A stretch of 58,386 bases of DNA from Bacillota bacterium. GTDB taxonomy: Bacteria > Bacillota > Clostridia > Christensenellales > Borkfalkiaceae. Position numbers and translations under genes: made by a program. Under the pieces are notes generated by a model that was given only the letters and a program-made list of their open reading frames with translations, made no database searches and was not told the DNA's origin. Of the stretch, positions 17,010 through 25,013 are shown in pieces; positions within the stretch are counted from its first letter, which is position 1, and each line of letters begins with the position of its first letter. The DNA lies in contig QAKM01000093.1 in the NCBI GenBank assembly GCA_003343805.1, forward strand, positions 1-58,386, read 5' to 3'.

Positions 17010-18259
17010 TACTTCTGAGCGGGATCATTTAGCCCGCGTTCCCGATGAAAGGCGGCGATCGCTTCGGAGACGCCGCGGGCGACCGCGCCCCCGTTACACC
17101 AGCCCGCATAGTAAGAAAGCTGCAGCACGGCCTCCTGCAGGGCACTCTCGGTGAGCTCCCCGTTCTGCAGGGCGCCCAGCGCCTGCGTGCGGATGAGGTC
17201 TGCCCTCCCCTGCGCCGCCGCCACGCCCATCACGAGCAGCCGGCGGGAGGAGAGCGAAAGCCCTCCGCGCGACCAGACGCCGCCGAAGACGTTTTTCAAC
17301 GTCTCGCCAACATAGGCGTTCTCTGCGCGCGAGGCAAGATGCGCGCCCATGCCGCGGTAGACCCTGTCCGCCGCGGCGATCCCGCGCGCCGAAGCATCCT
17401 CTTCGGGCCGGGGAAAGTCGAGCGTATCTTCGGCGAACTCCCTGGCGGCGAGCGCCGCCGGCATGGAGACGTCCGTCTCTTCGGCAAGGTCGAGCGCGGC
17501 ATCGAGGTCCTTTACCATCAGAGGATAATTCTTTTCGGCGACCTCGGGAGGGATCTTTCCGTCTTTGCCCGCGCGGCGCAGCTTATCGAGGGGAAGTTCC
17601 CCCTCGGGGTCGGAGGCTTCGATGGCGCGAAGCAGCTTATGCGGATCGCCGCCCGACGCTTCGACGAGGTGCTGCGCCTCTTTGGCGACGCGCCAGCAAC
17701 CGAAAGTGAAGACGTTGCGGGCAAGCTTGACCGCCATCCCCGCCCCCGCGCCGCCGCAGCGGATGACCTCTTTCGACCAGCCCGAGAGCACGCTCTCCGC
17801 ACGCTCGAGCGCTTCGTCGCCGCCGCCCGCCATGGCGATCATGCCGTTCCTTGCGGCAAGATAACCGGGCGAAACGCCGCAGTCGACAAGCGATGCGCCC
17901 GCTTCCTCACAGAGTGCGCCGAGGCGGAGCACGTCGCGGCGGGAGACGGTGGAGACGAGGCAGACGATGAGCCCCCTCTTCCCCGCCGAAAGCACGCCGT
18001 CCCCGCCCGTGAGTACGCTTTCTGCCTGCGCCGCATTGACGACGCAGATCATGACGACTTCGGAGAGCGCGGCGACCTCTTTGGCGGAGGAAGCGAGACG
18101 GGCGCGCCCTGCGAAGGGTTCCATGCTCTCGCGACGCACATCGTAGACGGCGGGCAGATAGCCGCTTGTAAGGAGGCTCTCGGCGATCCCGCCGCCGATC
18201 ATGCCGAGGCCGACGACCCCGGCGCGCAGTTTTTCTTGTTTAGTCATGTTGACAGCCAT
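17009..18259 (-). CDS. Beta-hydroxyacid dehydrogenase fused to a carboxymuconolactone decarboxylase-like domain
   Basis: A 416-residue two-part protein. Residues 12-300 are a 6-phosphogluconate/3-hydroxyisobutyrate dehydrogenase-type enzyme: Rossmann motif GVVGLGMIGGGIAESL, substrate loop DCGVSPG, then the catalytic-lysine helix GAGMAVKLARN. Residues about 310-410 match the CMD/AhpD-like helical fold (LKNVFGGVWSRGGLSLSSRRLLVM ... QEAVLQLSYYAGW, split here by an ellipsis). In CMD proteins this domain decarboxylates gamma-carboxymuconolactone or, with a CxxC pair, acts as an alkylhydroperoxidase; the CxxC pair is absent here. The start has GGGAGG 7 nt upstream. It sits between GH3 and GH43 genes, so an oxidised sugar acid or aromatic ester product is a possible substrate. 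Function is unassigned. Confidence 0.8.
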   Translation of the reverse strand: MAVNMTKQEKLRAGVVGLGMIGGGIAESLLTSGYLPAVYDVRRESMEPFAGRARLASSAKEVAALSEVVMICVVNAAQAESVLTGGDGVLSAGKRGLIVCLVSTVSRRDVLRLGALCEEAGASLVDCGVSPGYLAARNGMIAMAGGGDEALERAESVLSGWSKEVIRCGGAGAGMAVKLARNVFTFGCWRVAKEAQHLVEASGGDPHKLLRAIEASDPEGELPLDKLRRAGKDGKIPPEVAEKNYPLMVKDLDAALDLAEETDVSMPAALAAREFAEDTLDFPRPEEDASARGIAAADRVYRGMGAHLASRAENAYVGETLKNVFGGVWSRGGLSLSSRRLLVMGVAAAQGRADLIRTQALGALQNGELTESALQEAVLQLSYYAGWCNGGAVARGVSEAIAAFHRERGLNDPAQK

Positions 18260-18319
18260 ACCTTCCTCCCGAGCGCTGCCGGGGCGCAGACGAAATGCGC
18301 CGCAAAGGCAGCCTTATCG

Positions 18320-20695
18320 TTATTTTACTTCCGCGAAGAAGGCGCGGGTGGAGGGGTCGATGTAGGCGTCTTCTTTGACGGAGAGGGATGCCGTGAGGCG
18401 GATGTCCTCCGAAGAGGCACCGACGAGAAGCTGCACTTCCCCCTTCTCCACTTTCCACTTCATGTCTTCATCGAGGAAGGCAAAGAGGGTGACGGGAACG
18501 GAGAAGGTGACGCGCCGCTCCTCCCCCGCTTGAAGCGGAACGCGCGCAAAGCCCAAAAGCTGTTTTGCGGGGCGGGCGACCGTCGCGGCAGGGTCGGAAA
18601 GATAGAGCTGTGCAACTTCCGTGCCCTCCCTTTTGCCCGTGTTTTTGAGGGTGAAGGAGAGCGTGAGGGTATCCTCTGCGGAGAGCGCCGTCTTGTCGAG
18701 CGAAAGATCGGAATATCCGAACGACGTGTAGCTCATGCCGAAGCCGAACTCATAGCGCGGGCGGGTGGAGCTGTCGATATAGACGCTGTCTTTGTAGAAC
18801 TCGTTGGGACGGTACCCCGAGCCGTAGGGCTGGGAATAGTAGAGCGGCAGCTGACCCGCGTTCCTTGCGACCGTGACGGGAAGTTTGCCGCCGGGCGTTT
18901 CGTCGCCCGCAAGCAGCGCGACGACGGCCTCGGAGCCGAACTGCGAAGGGTTCCAGCATTCGAGGATGGCGGAAAGGCATTCGTCGGCGGCGTCCGAAGA
19001 GATGGGACGGCCGTCGAAATGCACGCCGATGAGGGGCTTGTTGAGCATGGCGGCGCGGCGGATAAACTGCTCCTGCGCGGGCGGGAGACCGATGGATGTG
19101 GAGTTGACGTTCTCCCCCATCGAACAGCGCGCGCCCGTGCCGCACTTGCCGCCCAGCGTGAGGATAGCGACGTCCGCCCCCTCGATCGCTTTGAGCGCCT
19201 CGTCGAAATAACTCTCGTCCGTGCCTGCAAAATCGTAGCCGTAGGCGTAAATCACTTCGCTTTCGGGGAAGCGGGCTTTAAACGCTTCGGGCAGGGTGCG
19301 GATCGCGGGAAACGCCCGATGAAGGGCGGCTTCGTAAACTTCCCGATAGGCGTCCTCGCGGTAGACGGTGGTGCCGGGGTAGGTGGGATCGGCGCCGCTT
19401 TCCGCAATGAGACCTGCCATGGTGTTCTTGTCGCCGAGCGCGCCTTCGTACATGCTGAAATTGGTGTAGCCGCCGAAATAGCCGCGCGTCGTGGAAGCGT
19501 GATAGCCGATGACGGCGATCTTTTTAACGGGCTGTAAGGGCAGGATGCCGTCGTTTTTGAGGAGCACCATGCTCTCGAGCGCGGAGCGGCGGGAGAGCGC
19601 ATCTCCCTTGGCGGGCATAATGTCCTCCCCGTCGATATAGGGCCGTTCGAAGAGCCCCATGCGGAACTTGGCTTCGAGGACGCGCAGGACGGCGCGGTCG
19701 AGGATGGCGACGTCCGCTTCGCCCGATAAAAATTTCGCTTTGAGGTCTTCGCCGAAGCCGTAAGGGAACTGCTGTTCGACGTCCATGCCCGCCTTCATGG
19801 CGCGAAGGCCAGCTTCAACGGGGCTTGCCGCCACATGGTTGCAGGTGACGCTGTTCATGACGGCGCAGTAGTCGGAGACGGCGACGCCCTGAAAGCCGAG
19901 CTCTTCGCGAAGGAGCTTTGTTTCGTAGCGCGCGGAGAGGGAGACGAGCTCGCCGTTGAGGATATTGTAGCAGGGCATGACGCCCTTGAGATCGGCAAGA
20001 CGGAAGCAGGCTTCGAAGGGCTTTGCGTACACTTCGCGCAGCTCCCTTTCGCCGATGGTGCAGTCGGAGCCGTGCTCGCCGCCCGCGCCGCGGTGGAAGC
20101 CGAGGAAATGCTTGGCGACGCCTTCAACGTTGAGGGGGCGGCCTTCGCTGTTCTGCACGCCGAGGGCGTAAGAGACGCCCATGCGGGTGACGAGCGTTTC
20201 GTCTTCGCCATAGCTTTCGTAGCTGCGGCCGAAGCGCGCATCGCGGGTGACATCTAAAACGGGCGCAAAGACGTGCGTGATGCCCATCCGGGCCGCCTCG
20301 TCCCCCACCGTTTTGCCGATGGCGGATTCGAGCTCGCAGTCGAAGGAGGCGCCGCGCGCCATGCCCGACGGGAAGCAGGAGGCATCGGAAAAGAGCAGCC
20401 CGCAGAGCCCCTCCATGTGGAAGATGGCGGGGATGTGATGGGGAGAGCGCTCGATGACTTCCTTCTGGATGTCGTTGCGGCGGGCGATACAGTCCTTTCT
20501 GGGCAATCCGCGAAATTCGAGCGTCGAGACGACGCCGATGCCGTGGGAAAGGCACTTGCGGCGGTTTTCGAAATCCTCTTCGCGGGCGAACATATAGCAG
20601 TTGACCTGCGCCATCTTTTCGTCGAGGGAGAGGTCTTTGAGGAGGTCCTCCGCGCGTTCGCGGGGGGATAATGCGGAGTTTAAGTAGGATTTCAT
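18320..20695 (-). CDS. GH3 beta-glycosidase (beta-glucosidase/xylosidase type)
   Basis: A 791-residue three-domain GH3 enzyme: TIM barrel (1-320) with KHFLGFHRG and the nucleophile Asp275 in GVAVSDYCAV, alpha/beta sandwich (about 370-610) with the LLKNDGILPL start and the acid/base loop, and an Fn3-like C-terminal domain (about 650-770). No signal peptide. I place the start at 20695: further upstream the open frame is made of repeat sequence, not protein. Upstream lies the 527-nt repeat field; downstream, 60 nt away, is the dehydrogenase-CMD gene. Substrate (glucoside, xyloside, arabinoside) cannot be fixed from sequence. Confidence 0.92.
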   Translation of the reverse strand: MKSYLNSALSPRERAEDLLKDLSLDEKMAQVNCYMFAREEDFENRRKCLSHGIGVVSTLEFRGLPRKDCIARRNDIQKEVIERSPHHIPAIFHMEGLCGLLFSDASCFPSGMARGASFDCELESAIGKTVGDEAARMGITHVFAPVLDVTRDARFGRSYESYGEDETLVTRMGVSYALGVQNSEGRPLNVEGVAKHFLGFHRGAGGEHGSDCTIGERELREVYAKPFEACFRLADLKGVMPCYNILNGELVSLSARYETKLLREELGFQGVAVSDYCAVMNSVTCNHVAASPVEAGLRAMKAGMDVEQQFPYGFGEDLKAKFLSGEADVAILDRAVLRVLEAKFRMGLFERPYIDGEDIMPAKGDALSRRSALESMVLLKNDGILPLQPVKKIAVIGYHASTTRGYFGGYTNFSMYEGALGDKNTMAGLIAESGADPTYPGTTVYREDAYREVYEAALHRAFPAIRTLPEAFKARFPESEVIYAYGYDFAGTDESYFDEALKAIEGADVAILTLGGKCGTGARCSMGENVNSTSIGLPPAQEQFIRRAAMLNKPLIGVHFDGRPISSDAADECLSAILECWNPSQFGSEAVVALLAGDETPGGKLPVTVARNAGQLPLYYSQPYGSGYRPNEFYKDSVYIDSSTRPRYEFGFGMSYTSFGYSDLSLDKTALSAEDTLTLSFTLKNTGKREGTEVAQLYLSDPAATVARPAKQLLGFARVPLQAGEERRVTFSVPVTLFAFLDEDMKWKVEKGEVQLLVGASSEDIRLTASLSVKEDAYIDPSTRAFFAEVK

Positions 20696-20749
20696 GGTGT
20701 GTTCCTTTTGGGGATGTTGTTTGCTTCCTCGGGCGCAGGCGGATTTAAC

Positions 20750-20800
20750 AACCCCTCCGTCTTGCCTTCGGCAAGCCACCTCCCCTTACACAGGGGAGGC
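20750..20800. repeat. REP-like palindrome, type b, copy 2
   Basis: Two adjacent hairpins: CTTGCC-TTC-GGCAAG and CCTCCCCT-TACAC-AGGGGAGG. It opens a 527-nt non-coding gap (20696-21222) that is almost entirely repeats. Confidence 0.75.
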
Positions 20801-20859
20801 TATAGTGAGGAGCCTTCGGCAAGCCACCGTCTTGCGCGGTAGAGCCCGCGCTTCGGTCA

Positions 20860-20887
20860 GGAAATTTCCCCACAATGGGAAATTTCC
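20860..20887. repeat. Perfect 11-bp inverted repeat
   Basis: GGAAATTTCCC-CACAAT-GGGAAATTTCC. A near-symmetric palindrome with a 6-nt loop; no T tract follows, so it is not a standard terminator. It lies between type b repeats. Confidence 0.75.
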
Positions 20888-20940
20888 AAGTTCGCAGGCG
20901 GCAAACAGCCCACCGGGCTCTTTGCTAGAAAGCGCCTGCT

Positions 20941-20970
20941 CACCCCTTACACAGGGGAGGCTATAGTGAG
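20941..20970. repeat. REP-like palindrome, type b, copy 3
   Basis: CCCCT-TACAC-AGGGG followed by AGGCTATAGTGAGG, the same tail as at 20797-20810. Confidence 0.7.
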
Positions 20971-20974
20971 GCAA

Positions 20975-21018
20975 CTCCCTCAGTCACCTTCGGCGACAGC
21001 TCCCTCAGGGAAGGAGCC
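20975..21018. repeat. REP-like palindrome, type a, copy 2
   Basis: CTCCCTCAGTCACCTTCGGC ... CAGCTCCCTCAGGGAAGGAGCC. Matches 13741-13785 apart from the loop. 21019-21111 is unique sequence with no gene. Confidence 0.75.
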
Positions 21019-21111
21019 AAGGGAGTTAGCGTTTGCCTTGCTCCGACGCGGGAGGCAAGAATGAGGTGGAGTCAGAGAGGCGACATTGTTGGAGGCTGTA
21101 CTATTTGGAAA

Positions 21112-21223
21112 GCAGTCGCGCCCGAGACGAGGAGCCCGCGCAAACGGCGACAGGAGCTTACTGAGACGTAAGTGACTGAGCCGTGCGTAAGGGCGACATG
21201 GTATTCGGGCGAGGAATGCTTTT
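21112..21223. repeat. Gene-end repeat, type c, copy 2
   Basis: The same element as 13890-14000, in the same orientation, with the core GAGCTTACTGAGACGTAAGT identical. It abuts the stop codon of the GH43 gene at 21223-21225 directly. Confidence 0.8.
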
Positions 21224-22263
21224 CAAATATAGTCGGAGAGGTGCCATTCGGTGTGCCATTCGATGACGGGCTTCTCCCCCTCGAAGCGGATGGGGAGCCA
21301 GACGTAGCGCGAGCGCGAGGTGTTTGCGGCGGCGTCAGAAAAGTACTTCTCCTCTTCGGGAAGAGGCGGCTTGCCCAAAATGAAGCGACGCTCGAAGGCT
21401 TTTTTATAGTCCTCGTAGGCGTAGGTGCAGTCGGGAAGCCATCTGTCTGCCATCGCGATGAAAAGATCGGTGCCCTGCACGCGGAACACTGAGGAGATCT
21501 GCGAATGGAAGGAAGTGCGGCTTTCATCCCCCCGATGGGGATCGCCGAGCACACGATAAGGGCCGTGCCAGGTCTCGGCGACGGCGGCTTCGGACGGGTT
21601 TGGAAAGTAGCCCGTCGTGCCTGACGTGAGAAGATAGTGCTTCCCGCCCCGCACGAAGTGGGCGGTCGCCTCTCTGACATAGGGCGGGCCCGCGTGCGGG
21701 AAGTGCGTCGAATAGTACCCCGTGACGTCGCAATAATCGTCGGTAAGATCGGCGATGATGGTCTCCGAATGCACGCGCTCGAAGAAGTAATAGCCCTTGC
21801 CGTCGGGGGCAACCGCGAGGTCGAAGTCGCCCGCGCTCATGCCGAGCGGCTTTAAACCCGTCTTTTGGATGGTGTACGGGCCTAAGAGGCGGTCGGACGT
21901 TAAAACGGTCTCCGTCTGCTCGCCGTTTTTTTGCATGATCTTGCACCAGCAGACGTATTTTTTCGTCTTACGGTTGTAGAGGATATGCGGGCGGTCGAGC
22001 ATCGCCGTCGGATGCAAAGGCGAAGTTTCGTCTGTTTCGTCGGGCGGGACGATGAGGCCTTCGTCCTTCCAATTGTAAAGGTCCTGCGAGGAATAGCAGC
22101 GGACGCCCCACGTCCAGACGCCGTTCTTGCCGTCGGTATATCCTTTGTTTTCGCCGTACCAATAGTAGGTGCCGTTTTCAAAGAACACCGAGCCGCCGTG
22201 CGCCTGGATGGGTTTGCCGTTCGTATCCAGCCACTCTTCGCCGGGGCGGAAGCTATGATACAT
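21223..22263 (-). CDS. GH43 family glycosidase, exo-beta-1,3-galactanase-like
   Basis: A 346-residue single-propeller GH43 enzyme. The opening WLDTNGKPIQAHGGSVFFEN and the NGTYYWYGENKG blade resemble the GH43 subfamily 24 exo-beta-1,3-galactanases, which also begin with an AHGG segment; this subfamily placement is an inference. It is a paralogue of 49845-50900, sharing nearly every conserved block. The start at 22263 overlaps the GH78 stop (TGATG), so it is translationally coupled to the rhamnosidase. No signal peptide. Cleaving terminal galactose from beta-1,3-galactan oligosaccharides would fit the arabinogalactan hypothesis. Confidence 0.82.
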   Translation of the reverse strand: MYHSFRPGEEWLDTNGKPIQAHGGSVFFENGTYYWYGENKGYTDGKNGVWTWGVRCYSSQDLYNWKDEGLIVPPDETDETSPLHPTAMLDRPHILYNRKTKKYVCWCKIMQKNGEQTETVLTSDRLLGPYTIQKTGLKPLGMSAGDFDLAVAPDGKGYYFFERVHSETIIADLTDDYCDVTGYYSTHFPHAGPPYVREATAHFVRGGKHYLLTSGTTGYFPNPSEAAVAETWHGPYRVLGDPHRGDESRTSFHSQISSVFRVQGTDLFIAMADRWLPDCTYAYEDYKKAFERRFILGKPPLPEEEKYFSDAAANTSRSRYVWLPIRFEGEKPVIEWHTEWHLSDYI

Positions 22264-24965
22264 CACTTGTTCTCCAGAAGATGAGCGACCTGTTTGAAGA
22301 GGTCGGCATATTGCGGCATGGCTTCGACGGCTTCGCTTAAAGGGCGCTCGGTGCCGAACTGGCACATGGGCGCGAACAGGGAAGAAGGGATCGCCTCTTC
22401 GAGGAGGGCGCGGCACGTTTCGTCTGCGATCGCCTCGCCGAAGGTGTGAGAAAGCGCCTTGCGCTCCAGGTAGGAAGGATCGTCCTCCGTCTCATACTCG
22501 TAGACGCCCGAGCCCACTTCCTGCGTCGTTCCACCCGGAAGGGAGATGACCGCCGTGGTGTTGACGGGGATCTCGATGCGGTAATGCGCCTTGCCGCCCG
22601 CATAGGAATAAGCGACGGAGACGGCGCCGTAGGGAGTGAGATAGCTTGCAGCGAGATTGCCGAGCTCGCGCACGGGATAGGGCTTGATCGAAATCTTTTT
22701 ATAGCCCGGCTCCAAACAGTCGATGCCCGCGACTTTGCGATACAGCCAATCCCCCACCGAGCCGTAAGCGTAGTGGTTGAAGGAGCTCATGGCCGGGTCG
22801 AAGAGGGTACCGTCGGGGAAGATGGCGTTCCAGCGCTCCCAGATGGTGGTCGCGCCCATTCTGACTTCGTACAGCCAGGAAGGACACTTTTCGCGCAGCA
22901 GGAGCTTGGAGGCGATGTCGTGCATGCCGTTTTCCGAAAGGACGTGGCAAAGATAGGGCGTTCCCACAAAGCCCGTGACGAGGTGCTCGTGGTTTTGCTT
23001 GAAGCTCGCGCGGAGGCGGGCTTTGATGTCTTCGCGGAACGATTCGGGCACGAGATCGAAGCCGAGGGCAAGGACGAGGGCGGTCTGCGTTTCGGAAACG
23101 AGGCGGCCGCGCTCCGTCATAAATTCCTTCTGGAAGGAAGCGACGATCTTTTGATGCAGGGCTTCATATGCTGCGGCGTCCTCCACTTTGCCGAGGACGC
23201 GGGCTGCCTTTGCGACGAGCTCCGCCGAATAAGCGTAGTAGGCGGAGGCGATGAAATAGTCGTCGGTCGCGCCCTTGTTGTCTTCGGGGTCGTTCCTGTC
23301 AAGCGCGAGCCAATCGCCGTACTGGAACCCATCGAGCCAAAGATCGTTCTTGGAGTGCAGGCGGATGTACTCCACCCAATGCTTCATGCTCTCGTATTGG
23401 CGGGCAAGAAGGCGGGTATCGCCGTAGACTTCGTAGACAGTCCACGGGCAGACGGTGGCTGCATCCCCCCAGGCGGACGTGCCGAAGTCGTTGACGGGGA
23501 TGACGTTGGGGACCGTCTGCGGAACGCCCTTTTCGACGGTCTGTTCGGCGGCGACGTCGCCCAGCCATTTTGCAAAGAAGGGCGCGACGTTATAGTTGAA
23601 CGTCGACGTGCGGCAGAAGACCTGCGCATCCCCCGTCCAGCCGAGGCGCTCGTCGCGCTGCGGGCAGTCGGTGGGAAGATCGAAGAAATTGCTCCGCTGC
23701 CCCCAGACGATGTTCTGCTGCAGCCTGTTGACGAGGGCGTGCTCGCAGGTGAAGGAGCCCGTCTTCTGCATATCGGTGTGCAGGACGAGGAAGGTGAAAT
23801 TTTCGGGGCGGACCTCATCGATGCCCTCGACGCGGAGATAGCGGAAGCCGTGGAAGGTGAAGTGCGGGCGGAACGTCTCTTTGCCGCCTGACAAAATGTA
23901 GGTATCCTGCGCTTTGGCGGCGCGGAGGTTGGCGGTGTAGAAGTTGCCCTCTTCGTCGAGCACTTCGGCGTGGGAGAGCGTGACCTTCTGCCCGCGCGTG
24001 CCGTTCACGGTAAATTCCACGATGCCCGTTGCGTTCTGACCGAAGTCGATGACCTTCTCCCCCTTGGGCGTCACGATGAGCTGTTTGCCTGAAATGCGTT
24101 CGGTGACGCGGACGGGCTCGTCGATCTGCGCGAGGAGATTTTCCTTCGGATAGGAGACGATCTCGACGGGGAAGCTCTCTTTGGCTTCGAACGTCGCGTC
24201 GAAGAGTTCGCCGTCCTGAAATTCGGAGAAGCGGAGAGCGCTCTCCTTCGCCGTCCACGTTTGATCGGTCGTGAGAAACTGCTCGGAGCCGTCTTCCAAC
24301 GTGAGGGCGAGTTCTAAAAGGAGGGCGTTTTTGTCGCCGTAGTTGTTTTTGGTGTGAAAATAGCCCACGACGCCCGAATACCACCCCTTGCCGATGAGCG
24401 CAGAGAGGGTGTTTTCGCCCTCACGAAGGAGGGAAGTGACGTCGTACGTTTCGTATTGCAGGCGGTGGGAATAGCTCGTCCAGCCGGGGGCGTCGTAGTC
24501 CTCCCCCACCCGCTTGCCGTTGACAAAGAGCTCCATGACGCCGAGCGCCGTCGCGTAGATGCGGGCGCGGACGGGCTTTTTCGGAAGCGTGAAGGTGCGG
24601 GAAAGTTCGGGGACGGCATCGCCGAAGTCATGGCCGATGAACTCGCCCTTGAGATCCCCCATGACGCCCGTTTCGAAGGACGTCCCGGCGGAGGCGGTGT
24701 TGCCGTAGTTGTCGGTAACGACAAGTTCGGCGGTGTAGACGGTGCGGGGCTTTAACGCTTCGCCCGCGTATTCGACGAGGACGCTCTCGGAGCCGCCCGC
24801 GCCCGTAAAGACGGGGGTATCCCCCGCCTTGACGGTGAGCGTATAAGAGGACTGGAAGGTATTTTGCCTGTCGGAGCCGAGCACCCACGAAAAGCGGGGG
24901 CGAGGCTCATCGATGCCCAGAGCGTGGGCGCGGTATTCCACAGTGAAGGAAGTGATCTTGAGCAT
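22263..24965 (-). CDS. GH78 alpha-L-rhamnosidase
   Basis: A 900-residue multidomain rhamnosidase: an Fn3-like domain (YTAELVVTDNYGNTA near 80-95), two beta-sandwich domains, the (alpha/alpha)6 barrel and a C-terminal beta-sandwich. The catalytic-site motif DCPQRDERLGWTGD is present with the general-acid Glu439; SSFNHYAYGSVGDWLY near 735 is the second GH78 signature. No signal peptide. It is coupled to the GH43 gene downstream and lies 48 nt after the unassigned hydrolase. It removes terminal alpha-linked rhamnose, for instance Rha-GlcA caps on arabinogalactan or rhamnogalacturonan side chains. Confidence 0.95.
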   Translation of the reverse strand: MLKITSFTVEYRAHALGIDEPRPRFSWVLGSDRQNTFQSSYTLTVKAGDTPVFTGAGGSESVLVEYAGEALKPRTVYTAELVVTDNYGNTASAGTSFETGVMGDLKGEFIGHDFGDAVPELSRTFTLPKKPVRARIYATALGVMELFVNGKRVGEDYDAPGWTSYSHRLQYETYDVTSLLREGENTLSALIGKGWYSGVVGYFHTKNNYGDKNALLLELALTLEDGSEQFLTTDQTWTAKESALRFSEFQDGELFDATFEAKESFPVEIVSYPKENLLAQIDEPVRVTERISGKQLIVTPKGEKVIDFGQNATGIVEFTVNGTRGQKVTLSHAEVLDEEGNFYTANLRAAKAQDTYILSGGKETFRPHFTFHGFRYLRVEGIDEVRPENFTFLVLHTDMQKTGSFTCEHALVNRLQQNIVWGQRSNFFDLPTDCPQRDERLGWTGDAQVFCRTSTFNYNVAPFFAKWLGDVAAEQTVEKGVPQTVPNVIPVNDFGTSAWGDAATVCPWTVYEVYGDTRLLARQYESMKHWVEYIRLHSKNDLWLDGFQYGDWLALDRNDPEDNKGATDDYFIASAYYAYSAELVAKAARVLGKVEDAAAYEALHQKIVASFQKEFMTERGRLVSETQTALVLALGFDLVPESFREDIKARLRASFKQNHEHLVTGFVGTPYLCHVLSENGMHDIASKLLLREKCPSWLYEVRMGATTIWERWNAIFPDGTLFDPAMSSFNHYAYGSVGDWLYRKVAGIDCLEPGYKKISIKPYPVRELGNLAASYLTPYGAVSVAYSYAGGKAHYRIEIPVNTTAVISLPGGTTQEVGSGVYEYETEDDPSYLERKALSHTFGEAIADETCRALLEEAIPSSLFAPMCQFGTERPLSEAVEAMPQYADLFKQVAHLLENK

Positions 24966-25013
24966 GATGGTTTCCTCTCTTTCAAAGCGCAGCAGGCTGC
25001 GGCGATATGCTGT

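Noticed and set aside
17045..19537. Very long plus-strand open frame (830 codons) opposite the dehydrogenase and GH3 genes; similar ones at 24864-26339, 27007-29181, 52237-52701 and 54565-56394
   Set aside because: They are antisense to well-recognised genes, have Arg/His/Ala-skewed composition and no family motifs. High GC lengthens spurious frames.
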